This document shows, piece by piece, positions 1 to 10,273 of a stretch of 64,000 bases of DNA. A program made the translations under genes and the position numbers. Position 1 is the first letter of the stretch; each line of letters opens with the position of its first letter. Origin of the DNA: Tamarix chinensis (lineage: Eukaryota; Streptophyta; Magnoliopsida; Caryophyllales; Tamaricaceae); assembly GCA_030549775.1 (NCBI GenBank), contig CM060174.1, positions 94,814,132 through 94,878,131 on the forward strand. Direction: 5' to 3'. Below the pieces are notes generated by a model. The model was given only the letters and a program-made list of their open reading frames with translations, made no database searches and was not told where the DNA came from.

Positions 1-347
1 ATGTGAAAAGAAAATTTAGGGCTTCACAGCTGTGTTTAAGGTCGTGCATTTCTCAAAAATGCAGCTGATGAGAGGAAGAAGATGGAAAAAGGAGCAGTGG
101 TCAGAGGCGATGATCGGCAATGACAAAGGGGGTTGATGGGGCAACCTTGGTGGTCAGTCCACCGGGCATTGGGCAGTGCATGGTGGTGATGGAAGTGGTG
201 AGGCAGGAAAAACATAGTAGGGAAGAGGGAGAAAAGAAGAATGAAGAAGAAGAGAGGGAGCTAGTGAAAGGGTAATGGACACAAAATGGGTAGAAATGAG
301 GTAAAATAAAAGAGAAATAAAGGAGAGTGATGAGTAGTGCGTATATA
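1..347 (-). mobile_element. Outer LTR-like unit G, distal segment
   Basis: This purine-rich stretch (GGTGG, GAAGAAG, AGAGGGAG) ends at 347 with ATATA, where unit B begins. The same ATATA follows the other end of B at 9642-9646, so 1-347 and 9642-10273 were one continuous sequence before B inserted. Read on the minus strand it is pyrimidine-rich, like the leader part of the other LTR units. No gene is visible. Its far end lies outside the window. Confidence 0.55.
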
Positions 348-1789
348 TGTAATACCCCAGAATTTACTAATTTTTTTTAAAAAAAGCGGAAGTAATTAAA
401 TTAAAACCCGTGAATTCTGGGGAAGTAATTAAACTAAAACCCCAGATATATGTAATACCGCATTTCTCAACCGGTTCTCTCTGACCGTTTCAGTACCAAG
501 TGCTAAGGCTAGAAAAAAAAAGTAATAATCAATTATAAATCAAGACAAGCTAAACTCCAAATAAGCATTAAATGGTTGTAAAACAAAATCAGAGTATGCA
601 TAAAGAATTGTAATTTATTTCCAAGAGAGAAATAAGCTAACAACAGATAAAAGGTTCATTTAAAATACTCAATCAAGTAATAAATCATAAAATGGTAAAT
701 ACTATACCAAAGAAATAACAAAAGGAGTTAAATCGCATAAAGAATGAATACGACCATGACACTCCCGAACTTGAGCCAAAACATGCTCAACACACAGCCC
801 CGACTGATGTCTCGCCCACCTACACAAAGTTAGAAGGGCATACTACTCGCGGGAATGAGTAGCACCCATGTAAAGGGTGATCGGTACGCTACATATTGAG
901 TAAGGTAACCGAGCACTAAGGCCAACACATAAGCACATAAACCATGCATAAGAATAAAAGAGCATAATCAAGTTAATATAAATGCATATGACCATCCAGG
1001 TAAAAGTACAAAGGCCCAATTATAGTCTGGATTAATTTTTAAATTAATCTCTAATCATAACTCATTTCACACCATGCTTTTTATCAACTCCATACGAGTA
1101 TGGGAACCCCCTATTATAGTCGGTGGACCGAAAATACATAGGTCATAATGCCCTAACCACTATTATAGCCGGTGGACCGGAAACACATAGGGCATCATGC
1201 CCTAACTACTATTATAGCCGGTGGACTGAAAACACATAGGGCATCATGCCCTAACCACTATTATAACCGATGGACCGAAAACGCATAGGGCATGAAGCTC
1301 CTGACCACTATTATTCGTCGGTGGACCGGTATGGCCCCTTCTCACATGGTGTTCCACTGTAAGTAATTAGTGTCTTTCCCATATCTTGGCACAAATATGT
1401 TTAGTTTTGTTGAGCACGGGATCCCCCACTATTATAGCCGGTAGACCGAAAACGCATAGGTACAAAGCCTAACCACTATTATAGCCGGTGGACCGAAAAC
1501 ACATAGATCATCATGCCCTAACCACTATTATTCGTCGGTGGACCGGTCTCGGCCCGGCTCAACATCTTCCAATTTACGTGATTAATGTTTTAAGTATTAT
1601 ATTTAGAAGCTTTCATCTTGGACATGCATGAATCATTCCCTTTACTCTTCACACATCACAAATCATAAATTTCACCATCATAATCACACTTTAATCACCA
1701 AATACACATGATAACACAAAAACTCTAAGCAACCACAACAACCCCTAGCTCGGTCTCCTACGCACCCTTATATTACTCCATATACTATT
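348..1789 (-). mobile_element. Solo LTR B, 3' segment (interrupted by LTR A)
   Basis: The plus strand starts TGTAATACCCC, the complement of an LTR end GGGGTATTACA. Read on the minus strand the segment matches the 3' third of unit A (about 4570-6120) in order. It contains the tandem CCACTATTAT...GGTGG block, the TTGAGTAAGGTAAC and CATGTAAAGGGTGATC block, and the GCCCACCTACACAAAGTTAG block. It stops at CTATT (1785-1789), where A begins, and the missing remainder resumes at 6121. It is flanked on the left by ATATA (343-347), repeated exactly after 9641: a perfect 5-bp target duplication. No coding capacity is seen. Confidence 0.82.
1107..1546 (-). repeat. Tandem CCACTATTAT-GGTGG module array in LTR B
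   Basis: About eight copies of a module close to CCACTATTATAGCCGGTGG, each followed by ACCGAAAACACATAGG and a short spacer. The spacing is about 55-65 bases in each cluster, with a larger gap around 1330-1425. It is the reverse-orientation counterpart of the array at 4967-5348 in LTR A. Confidence 0.85.
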
Positions 1790-2219
1790 TGAAATGCCCC
1801 AAAAAATTCCTAATCTTAAATATTATATTTAAATGAGGTTTTATTATAAATATTAATTAATTAAATTATTTAATTAAAATAAAAGGAAATTAATTAGGGA
1901 AAATCAAGAATAAATTTATAACTATTTTTATTAGGAGAAATTTAGGTATTTTATCTAAATTAAGGATTTTATTTTAGAAATTAATTAAAAAATTATTTTA
2001 TTTAAAATAAGAATGAGAAAATAGTCCCAAATTAATATTATTTTTATAAATAATTTAATGGAAGAAAATTAGGGTGTTTTGCTAATTAAAATGGAATTTA
2101 TGGAAAATCTATTAAAAATCCTAATTTAGCCAAAAAAAGGATTTAAATATTATTTTATTTAAATATTATTATTTTTAAATATTCTAAGTTTTAAGATTAA
2201 TTTAATTGGCCCTAACCTA

Positions 2220-2310
2220 TTTTTTTTCTCCTTTCCTTTTTCCTTTTTTCTTTTTCTTTCTTTTTCTTTTTTTTTCTTTTTCCTCTTCTTTTTCCCCGTT
2301 TGGGCTGCCC
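2220..2310 (+). repeat. Polypyrimidine tract of LTR A
   Basis: An almost uninterrupted C/T run of TTTTTCTTTTTC type lies about 430 bases after the LTR start. Equivalent tracts sit at the same distance in unit C (61945-62030, plus strand) and unit B (as purines, about 9150-9230). Open frames here encode only F/L/S/P-rich low-complexity peptides and are not genes. Confidence 0.75.
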
Positions 2311-2823
2311 TCTCCCGCGGCCCAATCTTTTTCCCTTCTTCCTTTCCCTCGGTCCAGCCCGCGCCCGCGCGACGTCCTCCTTCCGCCCCGTGCCGCGCCG
2401 CATTTTGCCTTCTTTTCTACCGAAACTCGTTGTTTCATTTAATGACTCCTTCCGCCCGTGCCGACCGGCTCGGTTCTCCCTTTTTCTTTTCTTTTCCCCG
2501 GCCGATCGGTCCGCCTCCCTTCCTTCTTCCTTCTTCCTCCCTTCTCCTCCGTCGACGATGGTGCAGTCCCGGCATCGTCAATGGCATCTCCGGTTACGGT
2601 GAATAATATCGGTCGTTTCTTGTCTCATTATCTTCCTTTTAACTCCAGGAATAAATTGGCATAATTATTCGATGTTATCTCTCGCCCGTTTCTTCTCCCC
2701 AACCTCGTGAAAATTCGAAGCAAACCAAACTATGCCCGACCGTTTTCTGCCACCGGCCACCCAAATTCTCGCATCTAATGCCTTCCTGCCGACCCCCAAA
2801 ACCTTATTATCCCATCCACCATC

Positions 2824-2831
2824 TATAAATA
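2824..2831 (+). promoter_or_regulatory. Putative LTR A TATA box (TATAAATA)
   Basis: TATAAATA lies 1034 bases after the start of LTR A. Units B (8622-8629, minus), C (62618-62625) and E (29737-29744, minus, CTATAAAA) carry a TATA box 0.9-1.1 kb from their own starts in the same orientation. This supports it as the U3 promoter of the element family. Confidence 0.6.
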
Positions 2832-3404
2832 GCCTGATTATAGGAGTTGTGGAAGATTTTTCTTCCCTGAAACCCTCGGCGAGGGCTGCCATCACCGCAA
2901 CTTAAGGCGCGTCGTCCTCCGCCAATAGCCAACCTCAGCGCCACCAAATCATCTCAAATTCTTCCCTGCAACGCCCTCTAGTTAACCAAACCAGTTTCAA
3001 CCTTCGATTCTTCTTACACGGGCATCCATAATCGTGCAAAGTTGGTTGCTTGTTTTGCCTGAATTTTTACCCCGACACCTTAAACCACCGTCCGCCGCCA
3101 CCTTTGGCTGCACCACCACCATGATTTTGTCCCTCTCCGCCTGGGAAACCATAAAAACCTCTTATATCACCTCAATTCTCCCTATCTTTTTCCCAACATC
3201 TATCTTTTTCTCTTTTCTTCTATTTTTCCGGCCGCCGCCGCCGCCGTGCACCACCGCCGGTGTCGCCTATTCCCACCAGACTAGGGTTGAACCCTAGACC
3301 CTCTCAACCATTTTCCATATTATTATAAGCCTTGATTTAATTTATTTCAATTATTTGTATATAAATACCATTAATATTATTCTTAATATTTATGTTCTTA
3401 ATAT

Positions 3405-3678
3405 GTTTTATTATTATTTATTAGTAGTATTATTGTTTTATTATTATTTATGTTGAGGGCTGAAGCCTTATTGTATTTTAATTCGATTTTATTATTATTC
3501 CCCTTATTATTTCTTTTATTACTGTTATTAATGTTAATATGTTATAAGTATAATTATTATTATTATTATTTTATATTTCGAATTTCTATTATTCTTATTC
3601 TATTATTATTAATGCAAATATTTTACCATTATTATTGTTAATAATGTTATTATTATTATTGCTATTGTTATTATTATG

Positions 3679-3709
<31 letters not shown>

Positions 3710-3730
3710 TCATTGATATTAGTTTTATTA
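3405..3730 (+). repeat. ATT/TTA-trinucleotide zone in LTR A
   Basis: Imperfect (TTA)n and (ATT)n runs, the longest near 3680-3706, broken by short phrases such as GAAGCCTTATTG. The homologous zones in units B (7190-7930) and C (63175-63760) are also trinucleotide-rich but differ in length. Confidence 0.8.
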
Positions 3731-4966
3731 TATTTGATATTATTATATTAGTATCATTATTATTATTAGGGTAAAGTCTTTAATCCTATATTATCAAGGT
3801 TTATAATATCTCTATTATTTTTATGTCTTTAGCAAAGTTAAAATTTTGTTAAGGTTATTTTATTAATATGTTATTATTTGGTCAAAGCCCTAAGGAGGCA
3901 TAGGAGCGTGCTCCAAGACCGGTGTCATTTCAGGTAAGGGGTGATAAGGCCTTTTGTATGCTAATGTGCATTGTGTTCCTTATATGTTATGCATCCTATG
4001 TTATTATTGCATATTTGGTATGGCATGGAGTCCAAGCATGCTTTTGTGTTGCTATTTGGCATGTGTACTATGTGTATGGAATAATATGTGTTTGCATGTG
4101 ACCCTAAAAGACATGCATGTAAAGATGTTGGTATGGTTTGTACGGGGGAAAGGATGAAAGATGAGGATGGAGAAAGAAGTTGACCAAGAGATGTGAGTAG
4201 ACCTAAGTATTTTAATGATTTATGAGAGGAGGAATAAAATGGGAAATGTAGGGTTTTGTGGGAGAGAATATAATTTATGATGTTATTTGGGAGAATGTAA
4301 TTTATGATATTATGTGGGAAAACCTAAGTTATGATTTGATTGGGAGAATATAATTTATGATTTGTTTGGGGAAATCTAATTAATCCAAATTCTGGTTTTG
4401 CTTGGGATTAGGGTTTCACATGGAATTTTAGGGTTTGCATGAAAAAGATGTGAATGTTTGCATGGGGAGATTAATGTCTGCATGGGTATGAAATTTACGT
4501 GTGGAAAGTTAATTTGGGATGTAAGGAAGGTAATGAAAGTATTATTCGGGTGTTCAACTATTTTGGATGAAAAATAGTATGTGGAGCATTATGAGGGTAT
4601 GGAAGAGATTGAATTAGGGTTTGGAGTAATGAACTCTGGGTTGTTGTGATTAATTAGGGTTGGAGTGGATAATTGTGGTTTGTTATGATTAACTAAGGCG
4701 TGGAGTGGCTAATTATGGTTGTTATGGTTAAATAGGGTTTGGAGTGGTTAACTATGGTTTGTTGTGGTTAATTGAGGTCTGTGGTGGCTGATTAGGGTTT
4801 TTGTGTTATCATGTGTATGTGGTGATTTAAGTGAAATTATGATGGTAAAATTTTATGATTGTGATGTGTGATGACTCATGCATGTCCAAGGTGAAAGCCT
4901 TTGAATAAGATACTTAAGACACTAATCATATGAAGTGGAAGATTATTGAGCCGAGTCCAAACCGAT

Positions 4967-5348
4967 CCACCGGTCAGGAATAGTGGTTAGGATGCATAGT
5001 CCTATGTGCGACCGATCCACCGGTTATAATAGTGGTTAGGACATGAGGTCCTATATGTGACCGGCCCACCGGTAAAAATAGTGGGGTGACTCGAGCTCAA
5101 TAAACACAAACCAAAATCGTTAAAACTCTTAAAAGATACTAATCACTTATAGTGGAACACCATGCGAGGGGGAACCGAACCAATCCGTCGGTTAGGAATA
5201 GTGGTTAGGGTTTCTACCCTATATGTGACCGATCCACCGGTAATAATAGTGGTTAGGGCAGGATGCTCTATTGTGACCGATCCACCGGTAATAATAGTGG
5301 TTAGGGCATGATGCACTATTGTGACCGGCCCACCGGTTATAATAGTAG
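4967..5348 (+). repeat. Tandem CCACCGG-ATAATAGTGG module array in LTR A
   Basis: Seven copies close to CCACCGGTTATAATAGTGG, typically followed by TTAGGGCATG and a short spacer to the next GACCGATCC. The array is split by a block containing GATACTAATCACTTATAGTGG (about 5137-5157). Each module carries the short inverted pair CCAC...GTGG. Variants of the module occur at the same relative place in units B, D, F and H. Confidence 0.88.
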
Positions 5349-7189
5349 GGTGTTCCTATGCTCGCATGGATTGAAAAAGGCATGGTGTGAATCGAATTCT
5401 AATAAGAGATTAATTAAACAATTAATCAAGATTATATGGGTCTTTGTACTTTTACCTGAATTGTTCATATACCTTTATGTTGTTATTTTGGATTATGCCC
5501 TGTTATTAATCTGCATGGATTATGTGCTTATGTGTTGGCCTTAGTGTTCAGTTACCTTACTGAGTACGTAACATACTGATCACCCTTTTCATGGGTGCTG
5601 CTCATTCCCACGAGTAGTATGCCCTTCTGAACTTGTGCAGGTGGGCGAGACATCAGTCGGGGCTGAGTGTTGAGCATATTTTGGTTCAACTTCGAGAGTT
5701 TCGTGGCCATATTTCCTCTTCACGTGGTTTTATTTCATTATGTTATTTCTGGTGTATCAAATTTACCCGCTTATGATTTATTACTCGATTGAGTATTTTA
5801 AATGAACATTTTATCAATTGTAAGACTATGCCCTTCGAGGAATTTGATTTCGCATTCTGATTTCTATTTGATTCGTGATTCTTCACGCGCACTCTGATTT
5901 TTGTATGTGATCTTTCTAGTTCTTTTATGAACTGTTGGTTTAAGTTTTAATATTAATCTTTCCTTTAGCCTTAGCACTTGGTACTGGAATAGTCGGAGAG
6001 AACTAGTCTGGTACTAAGTATGGCGGTAACATCCCCAGAATTCACGGGTTTTAAGTATTCCTATTTTAATTGCTTCCGCTTTAAGAAAAAAAAATATATA
6101 GTGAATTTTGGGGTGTTACACTAATTTTCACCTAAAGTGTTTAAACACCCAAATAACATTTATATTACCTTCCTCACATCCCAATTCAACTTTTCATACT
6201 TAAATTTCACTCCTATGAAAACGTTAAACATCCCATACAACCATTCGAATTTTTCATACAAACCCTAAGTTCATCCATATGAAACCCTAGATTCAAACCC
6301 TATAAAATTCAAAGATTCATTCATACCAAACCCTAAATTCAAACCATATAAGACCCAAAGATTCATCCATACCAAACCCTAAATTCAAACCATATAAAAC
6401 AAAAGATTCATCCATACAAAACCCTGCATTAAATCCTCCCATACAAAACCATAAATTATATTCTTCCACACAAAACCATAAATTAGATTCCCCCATATAA
6501 AACCATAAATTATATTCTCCCACACAAAACCATAAATTAGATTCTCCTATATAAAACCATAAATTATATACTCCCACACGAAACCCTAAATTTTCCACTT
6601 TATTCTTCCACTCATGAATCATTAACATACTTAAGTCAACTCACATCCCTTGGTCAATTTCTTTCCCCCATTCTCCTTTTTCATCATTTCTCCCACACAA
6701 GTCACATCAACATCCTCACATGCATGTCTTATAGGGTCACAACACATATCATCACATATACAATATTTCATCACATATAGTACACATACCATACAAAAAC
6801 ATACTTCAACTCCACGTTATACCGCATACGAAATAATTAATAATGATAAACATATGATACATAGCATGCGAAGCACATAATGCATATAAGCACACAAAAG
6901 GCCTTAGCACCCCTTATCTAAAATGACACCGGTCTTGGAGCACCCTCCTACACCTCCTTAGGGCTTTGACTAGTCTCACCTATTATAAGGGAAAAACTAG
7001 AAATTAGACTCCCTCTTACTAAAAATACTATTAATTACTAATTTACTCTAAGACTAGGTTTTTAATAAAATAATAACATATTAAGAAAAATATCATTAGC
7101 TAATTACTAGCTTTTCTAAAGATATAGGAAATAATAGAAATATTATAAAAGTTGATAATATAGGGTTGAATACTTTACCCTAATAATAA

Positions 7190-7930
7190 TAATGGTACTA
7201 AAATAATAATAGCAAAGATACTAAAAATAATATCAATGATAATATTAAAAAAATATTATTATTATTAACAATAATAATAAAAGGGGTATATTTTGAAAAC
7301 AAAGTGAAATAAGGGCTTCGACCCCTTTATCAAAATAATACTAATAATAACTTTAGTAAAATTAATAACAAATTTTTTTAAAAGTAATAATAATGATAAT
7401 GATAAAAACCATAATAATATTACAAAAATAATAATAATCATAATGGTAATAATAGTAAGGATAATAGTTGAAGATAAAATGAAGTAGGGTTTCCACCCTA
7501 CATTAAACAATAATAAACTTAATACATAATAATAATAATGACATAAGTCTAAAAATAAAAGATAGGGTCTTTGACCCTACCTTCAAATAGTGAAGGTACT
7601 ATTTAATAATATTAATAATGATATTAATATAAAATATTAAAGATAATAACAATAATAATATTAAAAATAATAGTAAACTACAATTATGCAAATCGTAATC
7701 ATAATTTAGGGTTTTAGCCCTCTCTGGATAAATATTAGAAATAATAAAATAATAATACTAATAATAATAATATCAATAATAATATCAATAATGATAATAA
7801 AACTTATAATAATACAATTAATGCCTATAATTCGAAACTAACAACCTAATTATTTTATTCCTACTCTTGACCCTACCAAGAAAATATGACATTAATATTA
7901 CATCCAATAATAATAATAATAATTACAATA
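7190..7930 (-). repeat. ATT/AAT-trinucleotide zone in LTR B
   Basis: Many short (AAT)n runs separated by phrases such as AAGTAGGGTTTCCACCC and GGGTCTTTGACCC. It is the homologue of the zone in LTR A but roughly twice as long, which suggests expansion after the copies diverged. Confidence 0.75.
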
Positions 7931-8621
7931 ATCGAATAAATGCCAAAATTTGAAATAAATTAGAATAAACTTAAATAAATAGGGGAAAAGGGTTGATTGG
8001 GTTTGGGGTTTCACCTTGAGTCGACGGAGGTGGGTGGCATCGGTGGTGGTGCACGGCAGCGACGGCGGTGGCCAGAAAAAGAGAAGAAAAGGGGAAATTT
8101 TAAAGGTTGGGAAAAAGAGAAAAAGCAAGAGGGGTGGAAGCAAGGGTGTTTAGGGTTGCCCAGAAGGAGAGGAACAAAATGGAGATGGTGGCGTAGCCAA
8201 AGGCGGCGGCTCACGGCTGCGACGGTGGTGGCCGAATGGGAGAGAAGAAGAAAGAGAGAGGAGGAGAGGGAGAAAGAGGAAAAGAAAGGTATGGGAAGGT
8301 AGGGGAGGGTCTACAGAAGAGAATGGGAGGAGAAAGAAGCAGCGGAAGAGGTGGCTAATGGTGGCGCAAAGGGTGGCGGAGGTGGAAAAATAGGTTGGTC
8401 GAGAAAAGAACTTCGCATGGCCGGGATGGGTCATGCAAAAAGAATCGAGGGAGAAGGGAGATGTAGTTAGTTAGAGGGAAGATCAAGGAAGAGTTTGGTG
8501 GCTAGAAAGGGCGCTAGTGTTAGCCGAAGGAGGCGAACGAGGCATTTAAAGTGGCGGGGATGGCAAGGTCGGGAATTTCTGGGTAAGAAAAAAAAGCTCG
8601 ATACAGGGCTATTATGGGGGG

Positions 8622-8629
8622 TATTTATA
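8622..8629 (-). promoter_or_regulatory. Putative LTR B TATA box
   Basis: TATAAATA on the minus strand, 1012 bases from the LTR start at 9641, in the same context (GCCTATAAATACC) and position as in units A and C. Confidence 0.55.
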
Positions 8630-9641
8630 GGCTTTAGAAGAAATGTTAGGGTTTTTTGGGTCGGCTACAGGATAATGCAGGTAGGGTTATGGTCACCGGC
8701 GGCAACAAAGCCGGCGAAAATAAAATTCGGCGCAAGGGTTGTGGTCGGTTGGGAGAGAGAAAAATGTGTAGGAATAGGGGAGTTAATTGGGTTTATGAGG
8801 CTACCGAAACAAGGGGAAGAGAAATGGAGGAAAATGCCAGTCAAAGGGGCAAGATCGGCACCGAAAATCTCGGCTAGGCTGCGGTGGAGGTTGCAGGTCA
8901 ATCGACGGAGGCAGGATCGAAGGCTGGGAGAAGAAGAAGAAAGAAAGGGTCGGACCAGCGGTTCAAGAGAAAAATAAAGAAGATAATGATGGGCCAGACC
9001 AGGTGGAAGAGAAAAATGATCAAAACAGAGCGTTTGGCTACGTTGAAGGAGGAAGAAAAGAAGAAAAGTTGGGCCGCGCGGGTTGGGCCACACCGAAGAA
9101 GAAAGGAAGGAGGGAGGGGAAACTGGGCTGCGGGCTGGCTCAGACGGGAAAAATGATAGGAAAAAAAAAAGAAAGGAAAAAGGAAGAAAGAAAAGGAAAA
9201 AGTGAAAAAAGAAAAGAGAAAAATAATTAGGTTGGATATTTAAATTAATTAAAATATTTGGGATATTTAAAAATAATAATATTTAAATCCTTTTTTAGGC
9301 TAATTTAAGATTTTTAAAAGATTTTTCATAAATTCCATTTTAATTAGCAAATCATCCTAATTTTCTCCAATTAAATTATTTATAAAATTCATATTAATTT
9401 AAAGTTATTTTCTCTTTCTTATTTTAAATAAAATGATCTATTTAATTAATTTTTAAAATAAAATCCTTAATTAGCTAAAATACCAAAACTTTTCTAATAA
9501 AAAATTATGTATTATTTTCTTCTTGAATAGCCCTAATTAATTCCCTTTTATATTAATAAAAATAATTTATTAAATTAAATTTTCCAAATAATAATTTATT
9601 TAATTATAATTTTTAAAATTAGACATTTTCGGGGCATTTCA

Positions 9642-10273
9642 ATATATATATGGTGGTGGTGTGCAAATTGCAAAATAAATGAAGGGGGTTCAGGTCAAGC
9701 ACAATTGATGGTAGTGGGAGATTTTCAACAATGGTGGTTGGAGGTGATGGTTGTGTGTGTTTGGGTGAAATTTCAAAGGGTGCTGCAAAAGATGGTGATG
9801 GTCATGTGTGTATGTTGCGTGAGAATGAAAAATGGCAGGGGATGTGTGTGCGTGTGCAACTCGGGAAGCACGAGGGTGAGAGGTGATGAGGGATGATGGT
9901 GGTTGCAGTAGGGTGATGGGAGATGGTGTAGTTGTAAGTTGCAAGACTAAGATAGTCAAGCTTATGGTAAGGATGATGAGAGAAAGGAAAAAAGGAAAAA
10001 AAAGAAAAGGAGAAAGAAAGGAAAAAAGGGGAAAGGGTTGAGTTAGGATTAGATAAATTTGATTAGCTAAAATAGGTAGTATTAGTGATAAATTTTAGCG
10101 AAATTAAGATCGGTTGACGATATGAAATTTATCGGGGTTAAAGATTTAGATTAGGTTAAGATTTTAGGATTAAGAAATTTTTTTTAGGCCAAAATAAGAT
10201 TTTCTTAAGATTAACATCAAATTAGGGTATTAATAATACGAGATTAGGCTAAATAAATTTTTGGGGTATTACA
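9642..10273 (-). mobile_element. Outer LTR-like unit G, 5' segment
   Basis: Read on the minus strand it starts TGTAATACCCCAAAAATT at 10273, the same kind of LTR start as units D and E. About 280-600 bases in it becomes pyrimidine-rich (purine-rich GGAGAAAGAAAGG and GGTGGTGG on plus). It stops at the ATATA target site of B. The interruption falls in a CATATATATA run about 630 bases from the G start, possibly the G TATA region. The open frames here (9690-9959) are low-complexity H/P/T-rich strings and not genes. Confidence 0.65.

Larger units (their letters stand above)
1790..6120 (+). mobile_element. Solo LTR A, 4.33 kb, inserted in LTR B
   Basis: It begins TGAAATGCCCC and ends GGGGTGTTACA. 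It is flanked by CTATT (1785-1789) and CTAAT (6121-6125), a 5-bp target duplication with one mismatch. Its layout matches units B and C: about 430 bases of AT-rich DNA, a pyrimidine tract (2220-2310), a GC-richer block, a TATA box at 2824, an ATT-trinucleotide zone (3405-3730), AGGAGCGTGCTCC at 3901, the CCACCGG module array, and a GTTACCTTACTGAGTACG block near 5550. There is no gag-pol, primer-binding site or second LTR, so solo LTR is the simplest reading. A non-autonomous element with unrecognised structure is the alternative. Ends of this form are common in plant Ty3/gypsy LTRs, but the lineage is not proven. Confidence 0.8.
6121..9641 (-). mobile_element. Solo LTR B, 5' segment
   Basis: Read on the minus strand from 9641 it starts TGAAATGCCCC. 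It follows LTR A step by step: AT-rich start, polypyrimidine tract (purines at 9150-9230 on plus), TATA box at 8622-8629, a trinucleotide zone 7190-7930, and the AAGACCGGTGTCATTT block near 6930. It ends at 6121 at the point equivalent to about 4570 of A, and the rest of B is at 348-1789. Together B is about 4.96 kb and is flanked by perfect ATATA duplications (343-347, 9642-9646). The long open frames in the purine-rich part (7997-9230) are compositional and encode K/E/R-rich or L/F/S-rich peptides only. Confidence 0.82.

Noticed and set aside
2206..2664. Overlapping open frames on both strands in the pyrimidine tract
   Set aside because: F/L/S/P- or K/E/R-rich low-complexity peptides produced by base composition inside LTR A; the same positions in B and C encode unrelated strings.
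348..6120. One large foldback transposon or MULE with long terminal inverted repeats
   Set aside because: The inverted arms are better explained by opposite-orientation LTR insertion, because B continues at 6121, the duplications are 5 bp, and the internal ends match LTR starts.
6317..6628. A 103-codon minus-strand frame with repeated NLWFCVGEYNLWF-like peptides
   Set aside because: It is translated from short tandem AACCATAAATTATATTCTCC-type repeats in LTR B; there is no conserved counterpart in LTR A.
7997..9230. Several long frames, including 8495-8977 (160 codons)
   Set aside because: They lie in the purine-rich leader part of LTR B, overlap on both strands and have R/K/E-biased composition; no domain is recognisable and the A and C copies do not keep them open.
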